Of a stretch of 64,000 nt of DNA, positions 42,392-51,377 are shown in pieces. The translations under genes were made by a program, and so were the position numbers. Within the stretch, counting starts at the first letter, position 1. Every line of letters starts with the position of its first letter. This stretch comes from Castellaniella sp049651205. GTDB lineage: Bacteria > Pseudomonadota > Gammaproteobacteria > Burkholderiales > Burkholderiaceae_B. Location: contig NZ_JBASBR010000019.1 of the NCBI RefSeq assembly GCF_049651205.1, positions 1-64,000 of the forward strand, given 5' to 3'. The notes beneath the pieces were generated by a model. The model did no database searches. It worked only from the letters and a program-made list of their open reading frames with translations, and had not been told where the DNA came from.

Positions 42392-43264
42392 GTGACCCAA
42401 CTGGTCCTGTTCAATATATTTAACGGGCTTGTCATCGGCGCGTTTTACGCCCTGATGGCCCTTGGTCTGTCCCTGATCATCAACCTGACCAACGTCATCA
42501 ACTTTGCGCATGGCGGGTTTCTGGCACTGGGCGCCTACATCGCCTACACCCTGCAGCCGTATCTTGGTTTTTGGGGCGCGCTCATCGTCTCCCCTTTCCT
42601 CACGGCAATTTTCGGCATTGTCGTAGAGCGCATCCTGATCAGGCCCCTGTACAAGCGCGACCCGCTTTACAGCCTGCTGCTCACGTTTGGCCTGGCCTTT
42701 GTGCTGCAGGATTCCATCCGTTATATCTGGGGCGCTCAGGGCCTGCCTTTCCAGGTGCCCGAGATCCTGCGCTCGCCGCTTAGCCCCACGCTGTTCTTTC
42801 TCACCGGCTATCGCGTGTTCATGGTGGCGCTGGTTGCCATCACCGTTGCCGTACTGTTCGTCATTCTCAAAAAAACCCGCCTGGGGATGCGCATCCGGGC
42901 AGGCACGCTCGATCTCGAAATGGTCTCCGCGCTGGGGGTCGATGTGCGCATCCTGCGCAACCTCAACTTTGGTCTGGGCATTTTCTTTGCCGGCTTTGCG
43001 GGGGTGTTGGCCGCAGGCATGTTGGGTCTTACACCAACCATTGGCGATCAGCTGATTATGCCCAGCTTCGTGGCAGTGATCGTGGGTGGCCTGGGCAGTC
43101 TCGTAGGTACCCTATTTGGCGGCTTGCTGATCGGCATCGCCGCCGGTGTGGTTACCGTGTTCTACCCGTCCGCATCCGAGGCAACTATCTACGTCATGAT
43201 GGCATTGGTGCTCTTGATTCGGCCGCACGGCCTGTTTGGTGAAGAAGGTGGGACCAAATTGTGA
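42392..43264 (+). CDS. LIV-type ABC transporter permease, LivH family
   Basis: Inner-membrane permease subunit of 290 residues with about eight hydrophobic segments. GTG 42392 follows GGAGG by six bases. Family features are LVIGAFYALMALGLSLIINLTNVINFAHGG at the start, the RPLYKRDPLYSLLLTFGLAFVLQD segment and the coupling-loop region around RAGTLDLEMVSALGVDVRIL. The stop overlaps the GTG of the next permease gene by four bases. Confidence 0.92.
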   Translation: MTQLVLFNIFNGLVIGAFYALMALGLSLIINLTNVINFAHGGFLALGAYIAYTLQPYLGFWGALIVSPFLTAIFGIVVERILIRPLYKRDPLYSLLLTFGLAFVLQDSIRYIWGAQGLPFQVPEILRSPLSPTLFFLTGYRVFMVALVAITVAVLFVILKKTRLGMRIRAGTLDLEMVSALGVDVRILRNLNFGLGIFFAGFAGVLAAGMLGLTPTIGDQLIMPSFVAVIVGGLGSLVGTLFGGLLIGIAAGVVTVFYPSASEATIYVMMALVLLIRPHGLFGEEGGTKL

Positions 43265-44205
43265 ATAATATCTTCGGCAAATCACTCAGCCTGATCATCG
43301 TCTGGGTCATCCTGCTTACCCTGCCCAGCTGGATTGGCAACATTGGCGGCTACACCGATCTGGCCTCCCGGGTACTGATCATCGGGTTGGCAGCCATGGC
43401 CACCAACCTGCTGGTGGGGCATTCCGGGGTGATGGCCTTTGGCCACGCAGCCTACTTTGGCCTCAGCGCCTACGGCACAGGGCTATTCATCAAATACCTG
43501 ATGCCTAGCACCCCTATTGGCTTTCTTGTGGGTGTATTAACTGGGGCGATTGGCGGTGCAATCATCGGCTACCTTCTGGCCAAATTACGCGGCATCTACT
43601 TCGCCTTGGCCACTATCGCCTTTGGCCAAGTGTTTTACTTCATCGCCTTTCGCTGGAACACCGTCACTGGCGGCGATAACGGCCTTACCTTTCATCGCCA
43701 ACCCATTGATCTCGGCTTCATGCAGCTGGATATCTCCTCGAGCCTGGTGTTTTATTACACCGCGCTTTGCGTATTTGCCGTGTGTGCAGCGCTGATGGCC
43801 ATTCTCCTGCGATCGCCGTTTGGTCACACCTTGCAGGCCATGCGCGAAAACGAGCGCAGGGCCCGGTTTTTGGGTATCCCGGTTAATCGCCACCTGTGGC
43901 TGGCCTACACCCTGTCGTGCGTATTTGTGGCGGCGGCGGGTTCGATGTACGGGATGCTCAACAACTTCGTCAGCCCCCACAACCTGCACTGGACGCAATC
44001 AGGCGACTTCGTTCTCATGGCCGTCATTGGGGGCATGCGCTCCTTTTGGGGGCCGCTATTGGGCGCCGCCATCTTTGTCATTGCACAGGATTACCTGTCC
44101 AGCTGGACTGACAGCTGGATGTTCTTCATCGGCCTGATCTTCGTGCTGGTCGTGCTATTCCTCCCCCGCGGTATCGTCGGGCTGTTGCAGAGAAAAACAT
44201 CATGA
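43261..44205 (+). CDS. LIV-type ABC transporter permease, LivM family
   Basis: Second permease, 314 residues, about nine hydrophobic segments. It has the LivM patterns NLLVGHSGVMAFGHAAYFGLSAYGTGL, LRGIYFALATIAFGQVFY and RSPFGHTLQAMRENERRARFLG (coupling helix for the ATPases). It starts at GTG 43261, overlapping livH, and its stop overlaps the ATG of the ATPase gene, so the whole importer is translationally coupled. Confidence 0.92.
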   Translation: MNNIFGKSLSLIIVWVILLTLPSWIGNIGGYTDLASRVLIIGLAAMATNLLVGHSGVMAFGHAAYFGLSAYGTGLFIKYLMPSTPIGFLVGVLTGAIGGAIIGYLLAKLRGIYFALATIAFGQVFYFIAFRWNTVTGGDNGLTFHRQPIDLGFMQLDISSSLVFYYTALCVFAVCAALMAILLRSPFGHTLQAMRENERRARFLGIPVNRHLWLAYTLSCVFVAAAGSMYGMLNNFVSPHNLHWTQSGDFVLMAVIGGMRSFWGPLLGAAIFVIAQDYLSSWTDSWMFFIGLIFVLVVLFLPRGIVGLLQRKTS

Positions 44206-44960
44206 GCTTGCTAGAAGTCCACAATGTCACTCAACGCTTCGGCGAACTGGCGGCCGTCAACCAGGTCTCTCTCAATGTCGAAGAAGGTGAACTTCACGCC
44301 ATCATTGGCCCCAACGGGGCGGGCAAGACCACCTTCTTCAACATGATCAGCGGCTTTTACCGGCCAACCAGCGGCCGCATTCTTTTTGCCGGCCAGGATG
44401 TCACCGATGTGCCGCCGCACAGCCGGGTACACCTTGGCATGGCCCGCACTTTCCAGATCACTGAAGTCTTCCCCGAACTCAGCGTCCGGGACAATCTGCG
44501 TATCGCCGTCGAGGTTACCGAGGGATTACGCATGACCCTGCACAACACCCGCGCGCAAGTCGCCAAGACGCAAGAGCTGGTCGATGAGCTCATGGAAACA
44601 GGGGGCCTCACCGAAAACGCCGAGCGCAATGTGGGCGAGCTCTCGCACGGAGACCAGCGCTCTACCGAAATCATGATGGCGCTGGCCCTCAAGCCTAAGC
44701 TGTTGCTGCTCGACGAACCCGCAGCCGGCATGGGCAACAAAGAAACCTTCGACACGGCGGTTCTCATCCGCAGGCTGCATCGCACACAAAAACTCACCAT
44801 CGTGCTCGTCGAGCACGACATGCGGGTGATTTTCAATCTGGCAGACCGCATCACGGTGCTGACCGAAGGCCAGGTACTGGAAGTTGGTACACCCGACGAG
44901 ATCGCCAACAGCGAGAAAGTTCAGGTGGCCTATTTGGGGGAAAAACGTGAAGGCGCTTGA
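44202..44960 (+). CDS. LIV-type ABC transporter ATPase, LivG family
   Basis: Cytoplasmic ATPase of 252 residues. It has Walker A GPNGAGKT, a Q-loop at ITEVFPELSVRDNL, an ABC signature that is degenerate (VGELSHGDQRSTEI), Walker B LLLLDEPAAGM and the switch histidine in LVEHDM. SHGDQ-type signatures are usual in LivG. The domain ends with the YLGE tail typical of the family. Its end overlaps the GTG of the second ATPase gene. Confidence 0.92.
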   Translation: MSLLEVHNVTQRFGELAAVNQVSLNVEEGELHAIIGPNGAGKTTFFNMISGFYRPTSGRILFAGQDVTDVPPHSRVHLGMARTFQITEVFPELSVRDNLRIAVEVTEGLRMTLHNTRAQVAKTQELVDELMETGGLTENAERNVGELSHGDQRSTEIMMALALKPKLLLLDEPAAGMGNKETFDTAVLIRRLHRTQKLTIVLVEHDMRVIFNLADRITVLTEGQVLEVGTPDEIANSEKVQVAYLGEKREGA

Positions 44961-45672
44961 AATCCAACAACTGCACACCTTCTACGGTAAAAGCCACATC
45001 CTGCATGGCATCGATCTGCACGTCGAAGAAGGCGAGCTGGTTACCCTGCTAGGCCGAAACGGCGCAGGCAAATCCACCACGCTACGCAGCATCATGGGCA
45101 TGACACCCGCACACGACGGCCATATCCATGTATTTGGCACCGAATCCACCCGCCTTGCATCTTTTCGGATCGCACAAATGGGGGTGGGCCTGGTGCCCGA
45201 AGGCCGGCGCGTGTTTGCCAACCTCACCGTCGACGAAAACCTCAAGGTGCCAGTAGATCGTCCAGGCCACTGGACCATCCCTCGCATTTACGAGCTTTTT
45301 CCCAGGCTCGAAGAGCGCAAACGCCATAAAGGCAAGCAGCTATCCGGAGGCGAGCAGGAAATGCTGTCCATTGCCCGCGTATTACTGCTTAACCCCAGGC
45401 TGCTGTTGCTGGACGAGCCTTCTCAAGGCCTGGCGCCGCTGATTGTCAAAAACGTGTTCGATGTCATCGTGGCAGCGCGCAATGCCGGCACCTCAGTGCT
45501 GCTGATCGAGCAAAACGTCCGCGCAGCCATCGAAGTAGCCGACCGTGCCTATGTGCTGGATCGCGGCCAGATCACCCACGAGGGATCCGCCTCCGAATTT
45601 GGTGCCGACGAAGAACGTGTGCAAGAATTGGCTGGCGCCAGCGCCCAGAAATGGGAGTTTCCAGACGACTGA
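44947..45672 (+). CDS. LIV-type ABC transporter ATPase, LivF family
   Basis: Second ATPase, 241 residues. GTG 44947 is chosen because GGGGG lies six bases upstream and the product then begins MKALEIQQLHTFYGKSHILHG, the family start; the longer frame from 44884 lies inside livG. It has Walker A GRNGAGKST, signature LSGGEQEM, Walker B LLLLDEPSQGLAP and the LLIEQNV switch. It completes a five-gene importer (receptor, two permeases, two ATPases). Confidence 0.92.
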   Translation: MKALEIQQLHTFYGKSHILHGIDLHVEEGELVTLLGRNGAGKSTTLRSIMGMTPAHDGHIHVFGTESTRLASFRIAQMGVGLVPEGRRVFANLTVDENLKVPVDRPGHWTIPRIYELFPRLEERKRHKGKQLSGGEQEMLSIARVLLLNPRLLLLDEPSQGLAPLIVKNVFDVIVAARNAGTSVLLIEQNVRAAIEVADRAYVLDRGQITHEGSASEFGADEERVQELAGASAQKWEFPDD

Positions 45673-45707
45673 TCAGCTACCAACCAACATTCCCGAGCCA
45701 AACCACC

Positions 45708-46652
45708 ATGAGCAACCCATTGCCGGATACCGAGGCAGAATCCTGCGAAAGCCGACCCACGCCTCAGGCTGCCATCCAAAGCTGGCCCGCCCGGGAGGCC
45801 GACCTGGGCGCTGGGCTGAAAGTATCCCGTGTCCTACCGCTACACCAGCATCGCATGGTGGGCCCCTGGTGTTTTCTGGACAGCTTTGGGCCTTTGTCGT
45901 TTACCGACGGCAAAGCCATGGACATCGCACCACACCCGCACATCGGCCTGCAAACCGTCTCCTGGCTGTTCTCCGGAGAAATCCTGCACAACGACAGCCT
46001 GGGTTCTGAAAGCCTTGTGCGCCAGGGCCAGCTTAATTTGATGACGGCCGGGCGCGGTATTTCACACACTGAGCAAACCCCGTCTACACATTCAGGCCAA
46101 TTGCACGGCTTACAGCTATGGGTGGCGCTGCCTGACGCGCACCGTCAGTGCGAGCCACACTTCGACCACTACACTGATTTACCGGTACTGGAGCCCGGCG
46201 GCGGGCGCATCCACGTATTTACGGGCCAACTGGCTGACGCGGATGCCAACACCCGGACGTACTCTCCCATGGTGGGGGCCGAGCTGAACATTAGTGCTCA
46301 CAGCACCCTGCAAGTGCCCCTTAACCCCGCATGGGAGCATGCCCTGGTGGTGATCTCCGGCGAGATCTCCCTTGAAGGCCAAAGCCTGGCCCCTGGGTTC
46401 CTGCACTATCTAGGCACGCAGCGCCACGGGCTGGAGCTGGTTTGCCGCACGGCCACTCGCGCAGTTCTGATAGGCGGCGCCCCCTTTGGCGAGACGATCA
46501 TGATCTGGTGGAATTTCGTGGGCCGCACCCTGGACGACATCCGCCAGGCGCGCACCGACTGGGAAAACCACCAACGTTTTGGTGAGGTAGCTGCGTACCA
46601 TGGGCAACGGCTACCCGCGCCAGAGCTGGTGGGGCGGCCGATTGCACGGTAA
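45708..46652 (+). CDS. Pirin-family cupin protein
   Basis: Double cupin of 314 residues with the pirin iron-binding histidines in the N-terminal barrel: HPHIGLQTVSWLFSGEILHNDSLG and GRGISHTEQTPS. Bacterial pirins bind Fe(II); some act as quercetinases and others modulate metabolic enzymes. ATG 45708 gives the standard start, 35 bases after the importer's last ATPase gene on the same strand, so it may be co-transcribed, but no functional link can be claimed. Confidence 0.88.
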   Translation: MSNPLPDTEAESCESRPTPQAAIQSWPAREADLGAGLKVSRVLPLHQHRMVGPWCFLDSFGPLSFTDGKAMDIAPHPHIGLQTVSWLFSGEILHNDSLGSESLVRQGQLNLMTAGRGISHTEQTPSTHSGQLHGLQLWVALPDAHRQCEPHFDHYTDLPVLEPGGGRIHVFTGQLADADANTRTYSPMVGAELNISAHSTLQVPLNPAWEHALVVISGEISLEGQSLAPGFLHYLGTQRHGLELVCRTATRAVLIGGAPFGETIMIWWNFVGRTLDDIRQARTDWENHQRFGEVAAYHGQRLPAPELVGRPIAR

Positions 46653-46671
46653 ACACACAAGAAGGCCGCTA

Positions 46672-47451
46672 TTATCGGTTTCCGTACAGGCGCAATGCAT
46701 TCCCTTCAAGGCGCGCAGGCAAATCGCCTTCGGCATCAAACGGCCGGCACCAGTCTGTGTAGCTTAAGTAGTTTTCGTTCTGCGTCCACGGCCAATCGCT
46801 TCCCCACAACAAGCGCTCTGGCCCCCAATGCTGCAAGAAGTGCCGCCAGGCAGCATATACATCGATACCGGGGCACCGATAGGGTGCAGAGATTTTGACG
46901 TACCAATCTTTGCCTTCTCCTGAGTTCAGCAAGGTTTGAAACTCATTTGATTGCAAACCGCCGCGACCAACGTTGGGCCTGCCGAAATGGTCGATAACCA
47001 GCGTCTTTGCCAAAGGCGCGACCAGGGCCAGCACCTGCGGCAACCGGGCCCCATCATCATGCAGCTCGATGTGCAAGCCGTGCTCGGCACACCGTGCAAC
47101 CAAGGACAGCGTTTCTGCGTTCAGTACCTGTGAAAGCTCACGTCCAAGCAGATTAAGACGAATACCACGGATCCCCTGCTGGGCAAGCTGTTCTATTTCA
47201 TCCTCTGACACGCCTGGATCAAGCACGGCAACGCCCGCAATCAGGGCGGGATAGCGCAGCAACTGATCCAGCAGAAATTGATTATCCGTGCCTAAAAACG
47301 ACGGCTGCACGATGACGAATCGATCAACACTCGTGCCAGTGGCGCAAAGCAATAACTGATCCAGCGATGCGTCATAGGCAGGATCGTGGCGAATCCCTTG
47401 GGCTCTTGGTAGACCACGATGGAATAAGTGGATGTGTGTATCAATCGACAT
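46672..47451 (-). CDS. LigI-like amidohydrolase (2-pyrone-4,6-dicarboxylate hydrolase family)
   Basis: TIM-barrel metal-dependent hydrolase of 259 residues. Motifs are DTHIHLF (first strand), GIRLNLLG, the histidine strand VIDHFGRP and WGSDWPWTQ near the end. This pattern is that of the family hydrolysing lactones of pyrone or muconate type. It is divergent from a GntR regulator and a tricarboxylate transporter, so it probably acts on the imported carboxylate or a product of it. The particular lactone is unknown. Confidence 0.82.
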   Translation of the reverse strand: MSIDTHIHLFHRGLPRAQGIRHDPAYDASLDQLLLCATGTSVDRFVIVQPSFLGTDNQFLLDQLLRYPALIAGVAVLDPGVSEDEIEQLAQQGIRGIRLNLLGRELSQVLNAETLSLVARCAEHGLHIELHDDGARLPQVLALVAPLAKTLVIDHFGRPNVGRGGLQSNEFQTLLNSGEGKDWYVKISAPYRCPGIDVYAAWRHFLQHWGPERLLWGSDWPWTQNENYLSYTDWCRPFDAEGDLPARLEGNALRLYGNR

Positions 47452-47481
47452 GAGCGTAAGACCCGTGAACAGGGGTTTTCC

Positions 47482-47515
47482 ATTATAGTCCTATAGAGGA
47501 CTAGAGAACTATACT
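47482..47515. promoter_or_regulatory. GntR-type operator between divergent promoters
   Basis: A perfect palindrome TAGTCCT-ATAG-AGGACTA (47486-47503) has the GT...TATA...AC shape of GntR/HutC operators. Its left arm overlaps a minus-strand TATAAT (47487-47482) facing the amidohydrolase gene. A TATACT (47510-47515) faces the regulator gene, only six bases before its ATG, so that message may be leaderless. A single bound regulator could control both directions. Confidence 0.6.
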
Positions 47516-47521
47516 AATCTC

Positions 47522-48262
47522 ATGGATACCATACCTGCCGGCCGATCGGACCAACGCCTTCCGATATATCAGCGTCTTAAAGATACCTTCGTCCACCGCA
47601 TCACTCAGGGCGAGTGGACACCCGCGCACCCGATTCCCTCAGAAACACAGCTGTCTGCAGACTTCGGCGTATCCGTGGGCACAGTACGGCGCGCCATCGA
47701 AGACATGGTGCAAGAGGGCTTTCTCCTGCGCACACAGGGCAAGGGCACCTATGTGCGCCGCGCTGATTTCGGCAATGCATTGATGCGCTTCTTCAGGTAT
47801 ACAGACACCACCGGCACGCCGCTGCGCCCACGCAGCAAAATGCTCAGCGTTACGCCGGCACCCGCACAAGCCAGCATCAACAAGAGGCTGCAAATCGAGC
47901 CCTCGGCGCCGCTATTGCAATTACTGCGTCTGCGTCTGATCGCCGACACCCCGATGCTGCACGAGGAAATCTTCGTCAGTCGCGCGGCATTTGCTCCACT
48001 GCTGTCGATTCCCCTGGCCGATTTTGGCGACCTGCTGTACCCGCTATATGAAACCGCCTGTGGCCACCGCGTGTTTCGGGCCACTGAAACCCTGCGCTTC
48101 GAACATGCCCCAGACACCATTGCCCAACATTTGGGCGTCGCGCCCGGAGAGCCCATTGCGGTCATCGAGCGTCTGGCAATCGGCCTGGATGGCCACCCCC
48201 TGGAATGGCGCCGATCGGTCGGGCTGGCGCGCCAATTTACCTATTCCATCGAACTTCAATAA
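47522..48262 (+). CDS. GntR-family regulator, HutC subfamily (UTRA domain)
   Basis: Transcription factor of 246 residues: an N-terminal winged helix-turn-helix (IPSETQLSADFGVSVGTVRRAIEDMVQEG, TQGKGTYV wing) and a UTRA effector domain (about 95-240, with HEEIFVSRAAFAPLL and APGEPIAVIERLAIGLDGHPLEWRRS). It probably senses the substrate or an intermediate of the neighbouring transporter. No Shine-Dalgarno precedes ATG 47522. The tripartite transporter genes follow on the same strand, 55 bases downstream. Confidence 0.9.
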   Translation: MDTIPAGRSDQRLPIYQRLKDTFVHRITQGEWTPAHPIPSETQLSADFGVSVGTVRRAIEDMVQEGFLLRTQGKGTYVRRADFGNALMRFFRYTDTTGTPLRPRSKMLSVTPAPAQASINKRLQIEPSAPLLQLLRLRLIADTPMLHEEIFVSRAAFAPLLSIPLADFGDLLYPLYETACGHRVFRATETLRFEHAPDTIAQHLGVAPGEPIAVIERLAIGLDGHPLEWRRSVGLARQFTYSIELQ

Positions 48263-48317
48263 TTGGCTGCAAGTCCAGCCAATGCCCACCCCCAACACCT
48301 CGACGAGGGAGACATTG

Positions 48318-49283
48318 ATGAAATCCATTCTTAAAGTAAGTATTGCCGCAGTGGCCCTGGGCCTATCGTTTTCCGTAGCAGCAGAATACCCGGATCGTTC
48401 CATCACCATGATTGTCCCGGCAGCACCCGGCGGCGGCACCGATACCTTTGGCCGAAAAATCGCCGATCTGACAGAAAAAATCCTGAACCAGCAAATCACC
48501 GTTGAGAACCGGGGCGGCGGTAGCGGCACGGTTGGTATGGCCAATATCATCACGGCCAAACCCGATGGCTATACGATCGGGTTTGTGTGGAACAGCCCAC
48601 TGACAACATTGCCTCACAGCCTTAATGTTCCCTATAGCAAAGACGACTACTCACTGTTGATGTCGATCGGCTACTCGGCCTACACAATTTGCGCGCACCC
48701 CGATTTTCCAGCCAACAATGGCGCCGAGCTGCTGGCCGAGCTCAAAAAACACCCGGGCAAATACACCCTGGGTAACGACGGCGCAGGCGGCACTATGCAG
48801 TTCGCAGCCGAGCGCATCTTCACAAAGGCCGGCGTCAAGGTACGGCCGGTGCCATTTAAAGGTGCCGGTGAAACCGCCAAGAACTTCCTTGGTGGCCACG
48901 TCGATCTCTACGGCGGCTCTATCCCGCCCATCGAACAACACGTCAAGGCGGGCAAGGCCAAGTGCCTGCTGATGACATCAGCCGACCGCAACAGTGCCTT
49001 GCCAGATGCTTCAAGCCTAAAGGATATCGGGATGGCTGACGAAGAAACCGTGCTCTGGTGGGGGCTTGTTGTTCCAGCCAAAACGCCTGCAAGCATCCAA
49101 AAGAAACTCGAGGATGCTTTCCTGAAGGCTGACGCGCTGCCCGAAATGAAAACCACCATGAACAACTACGGTGCCGTGGTGCGGCCGCTGGATGCTGCAC
49201 AAACCAAGAAAGTCTTCGACACCGAATACGCCGCGCTGGGCCAAGTCGCAAAAGCAATCGGCTTGTCCAAGAAAGACAAGTAA
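48318..49283 (+). CDS. tctC: Tripartite tricarboxylate transporter receptor TctC (Bug family)
   Basis: Periplasmic solute receptor of 321 residues, the abundant Bug type of Alcaligenaceae. A signal peptide (MKSILKVSIAAVALGLSFSVAA) precedes the family opening YPDRSITMIVPAAPGGGTDTFGRKI. It has TVENRGGGSGTVGMANI and a ligand region around PGKYTLGNDGAGGTMQFAAE, where most Bug proteins carry an aspartate for the carboxylate's amino group. ATG 48318 follows GAGGGAG. Likely ligands are di- or tricarboxylates. A 7-bp hairpin (49293-49309) separates it from tctB. Confidence 0.92.
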   Translation: MKSILKVSIAAVALGLSFSVAAEYPDRSITMIVPAAPGGGTDTFGRKIADLTEKILNQQITVENRGGGSGTVGMANIITAKPDGYTIGFVWNSPLTTLPHSLNVPYSKDDYSLLMSIGYSAYTICAHPDFPANNGAELLAELKKHPGKYTLGNDGAGGTMQFAAERIFTKAGVKVRPVPFKGAGETAKNFLGGHVDLYGGSIPPIEQHVKAGKAKCLLMTSADRNSALPDASSLKDIGMADEETVLWWGLVVPAKTPASIQKKLEDAFLKADALPEMKTTMNNYGAVVRPLDAAQTKKVFDTEYAALGQVAKAIGLSKKDK

Positions 49284-49292
49284 CAAGGTAGC

Positions 49293-49309
49293 CAGAGGGT
49301 AACCCTCTG
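49293..49309 (+). other. Intercistronic hairpin between tctC and tctB
   Basis: CAGAGGG-TAA-CCCTCTG, 10 bases after the tctC stop, without a T run. Its position fits differential expression of the abundant receptor relative to the membrane subunits. Confidence 0.45.
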
Positions 49310-49347
49310 ATCAAGGCCACCGCAACACAAAGCCACGGACGCTCATC

Positions 49348-49797
49348 ATGAAAATTCAACAGCACATCGGAGATGCTATCGTCGGTCTGGTTCTTTGCAT
49401 CTCAGGGCTAGTCTGGCTGCAAATGTCCTGGGCGCTGGGCCTGGGCACAGTGCGCGAACCCGGCCCAGGCTTCTTCCCTGCTGCCGTTGCCATTGGTCTG
49501 GCGGTGGGCGGATTAGGCTGCACCTTGCGGGCCTTGCGCCATCCCGATAGCGAGGGTGCAAGACCTTGGATGGAAGCACCGGCCGCCAAGGCGGTTGCCC
49601 TGATTGTCTTGCTTTGCGTGCTGTTGGCCGTGGCGGGCTTCATACCCTGCGCCCTGGTCTTTCTATTTGCCATGATGCGCTGGGTGGGTGGCGTCAAAAC
49701 CATCCGCGCAGCCACAGTATCTGTTCTGGCCACCATTGCTTTCTGGTTGGTTTTTGACCGCCTGCTGTCCGTCCAACTGCCAATCGGGATCTTCTGA
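49348..49797 (+). CDS. tctB: Tripartite tricarboxylate transporter small subunit TctB
   Basis: Small inner-membrane subunit, 149 residues with four hydrophobic helices. The start MKIQQHIGDAIVGLVLCISGLVWLQMSW and the PGPGFFPAAVAIGL segment after the first helix are typical of TctB. Its TGA overlaps the ATG of tctA by one base. It pairs with TctA to form the membrane part of the secondary transporter. Confidence 0.88.
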   Translation: MKIQQHIGDAIVGLVLCISGLVWLQMSWALGLGTVREPGPGFFPAAVAIGLAVGGLGCTLRALRHPDSEGARPWMEAPAAKAVALIVLLCVLLAVAGFIPCALVFLFAMMRWVGGVKTIRAATVSVLATIAFWLVFDRLLSVQLPIGIF

Positions 49798-51296
49798 TGA
49801 ACGCGTTTGAACAACTCATCGGCGGGTTCGCCACTGCGCTTAGCCTGCAAAACATATTTCTCTGTTTTGTGGGTGTTTTTTGGGGTACAGCGGTTGGGGT
49901 GCTGCCGGGGCTGGGGCCGATGGCTGGCATGGCGTTGTTGCTGCCCCTCACCTTCTCAATGGATCCCACAGGCGGCATCATCATGCTCACCGGTATTTTC
50001 TACGGTGCCATGTATGGTGGATCAACCACCTCAATCCTGTTGCGTATCCCAGGTGAAGCCGCCTCCATCGTCACCTGCCTTGATGGCCACGAAATGGCCA
50101 AGAAGGGTCGCGCGGGTGCTGCCCTGACAATTGCTGCTGTCGGCAGCTGGGTCGGCGGCACGCTCTCCATCCTTGGGCTCATGGTGCTGGCACCCTACTT
50201 GTCGGATCTCATGCTCGCGGTGGGCCCGGCAGCAGAAGCCATCCTGATGCTGGTCGCCTTGCTGATCGTCACCACGGTTTCCAACGGCCCGCCTATCAAG
50301 ACGTTCACCATGATTGCTCTGGGCCTGGCCATCGGCACCATCGGGCTGGACAGCCAAACGGCGGATGCACGCTTCATGTTTGGCCAGTTGGATCTGGCCA
50401 GCGGGATGAGCTTCGTGGCCTTGGCCATTGGTATGTTCGGCATCTCCGAACTACTACTGTCATTAAAAGAAACCATCGACGAGCGCCCCAAAACTCCAGG
50501 TTTGCGTGAGCTTATTCCCACCAAAAGCGAGGCACGGGAATCGGTAGGCCCCGCCTTGCGCGGCTCGGGCATCGGCTTTGCGTTGGGGATCATCCCGGGC
50601 GTCAGCCATATTGTTTCTACCTTTGTGTCGTATGCGGTAGAAAAAAAGCTTTCAAAGCACCCAGAAGAATTTGGCCACGGCGCAGTGGCGGGCCTGGCCG
50701 GCCCCGAGACGGCAAACAATGCCACAACAGGCTCAGCGATGATCCCACTGCTGGTGCTGGGCATTCCGGCCATTCCATCTACAGCAATCCTGTTATCCGC
50801 CTTTCAAAACCACGGCATCCAGCCTGGTCCGTTGCTTCTTACCAGCCATCCCGAAATCTTCTGGGGGCTCATTGCCAGCATGTACATCGGCAACGTACTG
50901 CTGGTATTGCTTAACTTGCCCATGGTGGGGCTGTTTGTGCGGCTGTTGCGCACACCCATGGCCTATCTAGCGCCAATTGTCGTCTTGCTCTGCGCAATCG
51001 GTGTGTTCTCCGAAAAAGCGTCACCGTTCGATCTGTATGTGATGGCGGGTGCAGGGGTCGCAGGCTATCTGTTACGGCGGTTCGGCTACGACATCGCACC
51101 AGCCTTGCTGGCCCTGGTATTGGGCGACCGCATGGAATCCGCCTTCCGCAGCGCCCTGACAATTTCCGCGGGTGATTACGGAATCTTTTTTGCCGGGACG
51201 GCAGCACGGATATTTCTGGGAATCTTCGCAATAATCGTTGTGGTTACGATCGTGTCCAAGATCTGGGCAGCGCGCCGACTGCGTACCGCAAAGTAG
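49797..51296 (+). CDS. tctA: Tripartite tricarboxylate transporter large subunit TctA
   Basis: Large inner-membrane subunit, 499 residues and about 12 helices. Signatures include GVFWGTAVGVLPGLGPMAGMALLLPLTF, YGAMYGGSTTSILLRIPGEAASIVTCLDGHEMAKKGRAG, IIPGVSHIVSTFVSYAVEKKLSKHP and GPETANNATTGSAMIPLLVLGIP, which is the most conserved stretch. Transport is cation-driven. It closes the GntR-tctC-tctB-tctA unit; a GC-rich hairpin (51301-51320) without T run lies just beyond. Confidence 0.94.
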   Translation: MNAFEQLIGGFATALSLQNIFLCFVGVFWGTAVGVLPGLGPMAGMALLLPLTFSMDPTGGIIMLTGIFYGAMYGGSTTSILLRIPGEAASIVTCLDGHEMAKKGRAGAALTIAAVGSWVGGTLSILGLMVLAPYLSDLMLAVGPAAEAILMLVALLIVTTVSNGPPIKTFTMIALGLAIGTIGLDSQTADARFMFGQLDLASGMSFVALAIGMFGISELLLSLKETIDERPKTPGLRELIPTKSEARESVGPALRGSGIGFALGIIPGVSHIVSTFVSYAVEKKLSKHPEEFGHGAVAGLAGPETANNATTGSAMIPLLVLGIPAIPSTAILLSAFQNHGIQPGPLLLTSHPEIFWGLIASMYIGNVLLVLLNLPMVGLFVRLLRTPMAYLAPIVVLLCAIGVFSEKASPFDLYVMAGAGVAGYLLRRFGYDIAPALLALVLGDRMESAFRSALTISAGDYGIFFAGTAARIFLGIFAIIVVVTIVSKIWAARRLRTAK

Positions 51297-51300
51297 AACA

Positions 51301-51320
51301 CCGGCCGCATCAGCGGCCGG
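51301..51320. terminator. GC-rich hairpin between tctA and the amide operon end
   Basis: CCGGCCGC-ATCA-GCGGCCGG is a perfect 8-bp stem, four bases after the tctA stop, between two converging operons. No T run follows on either strand, so termination efficiency is uncertain. Confidence 0.5.
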
Positions 51321-51377
51321 ATTAATAGGTGCCTTCCACACACCCATCGCAGAAACTCAGTTCAACCAGACAGAACA

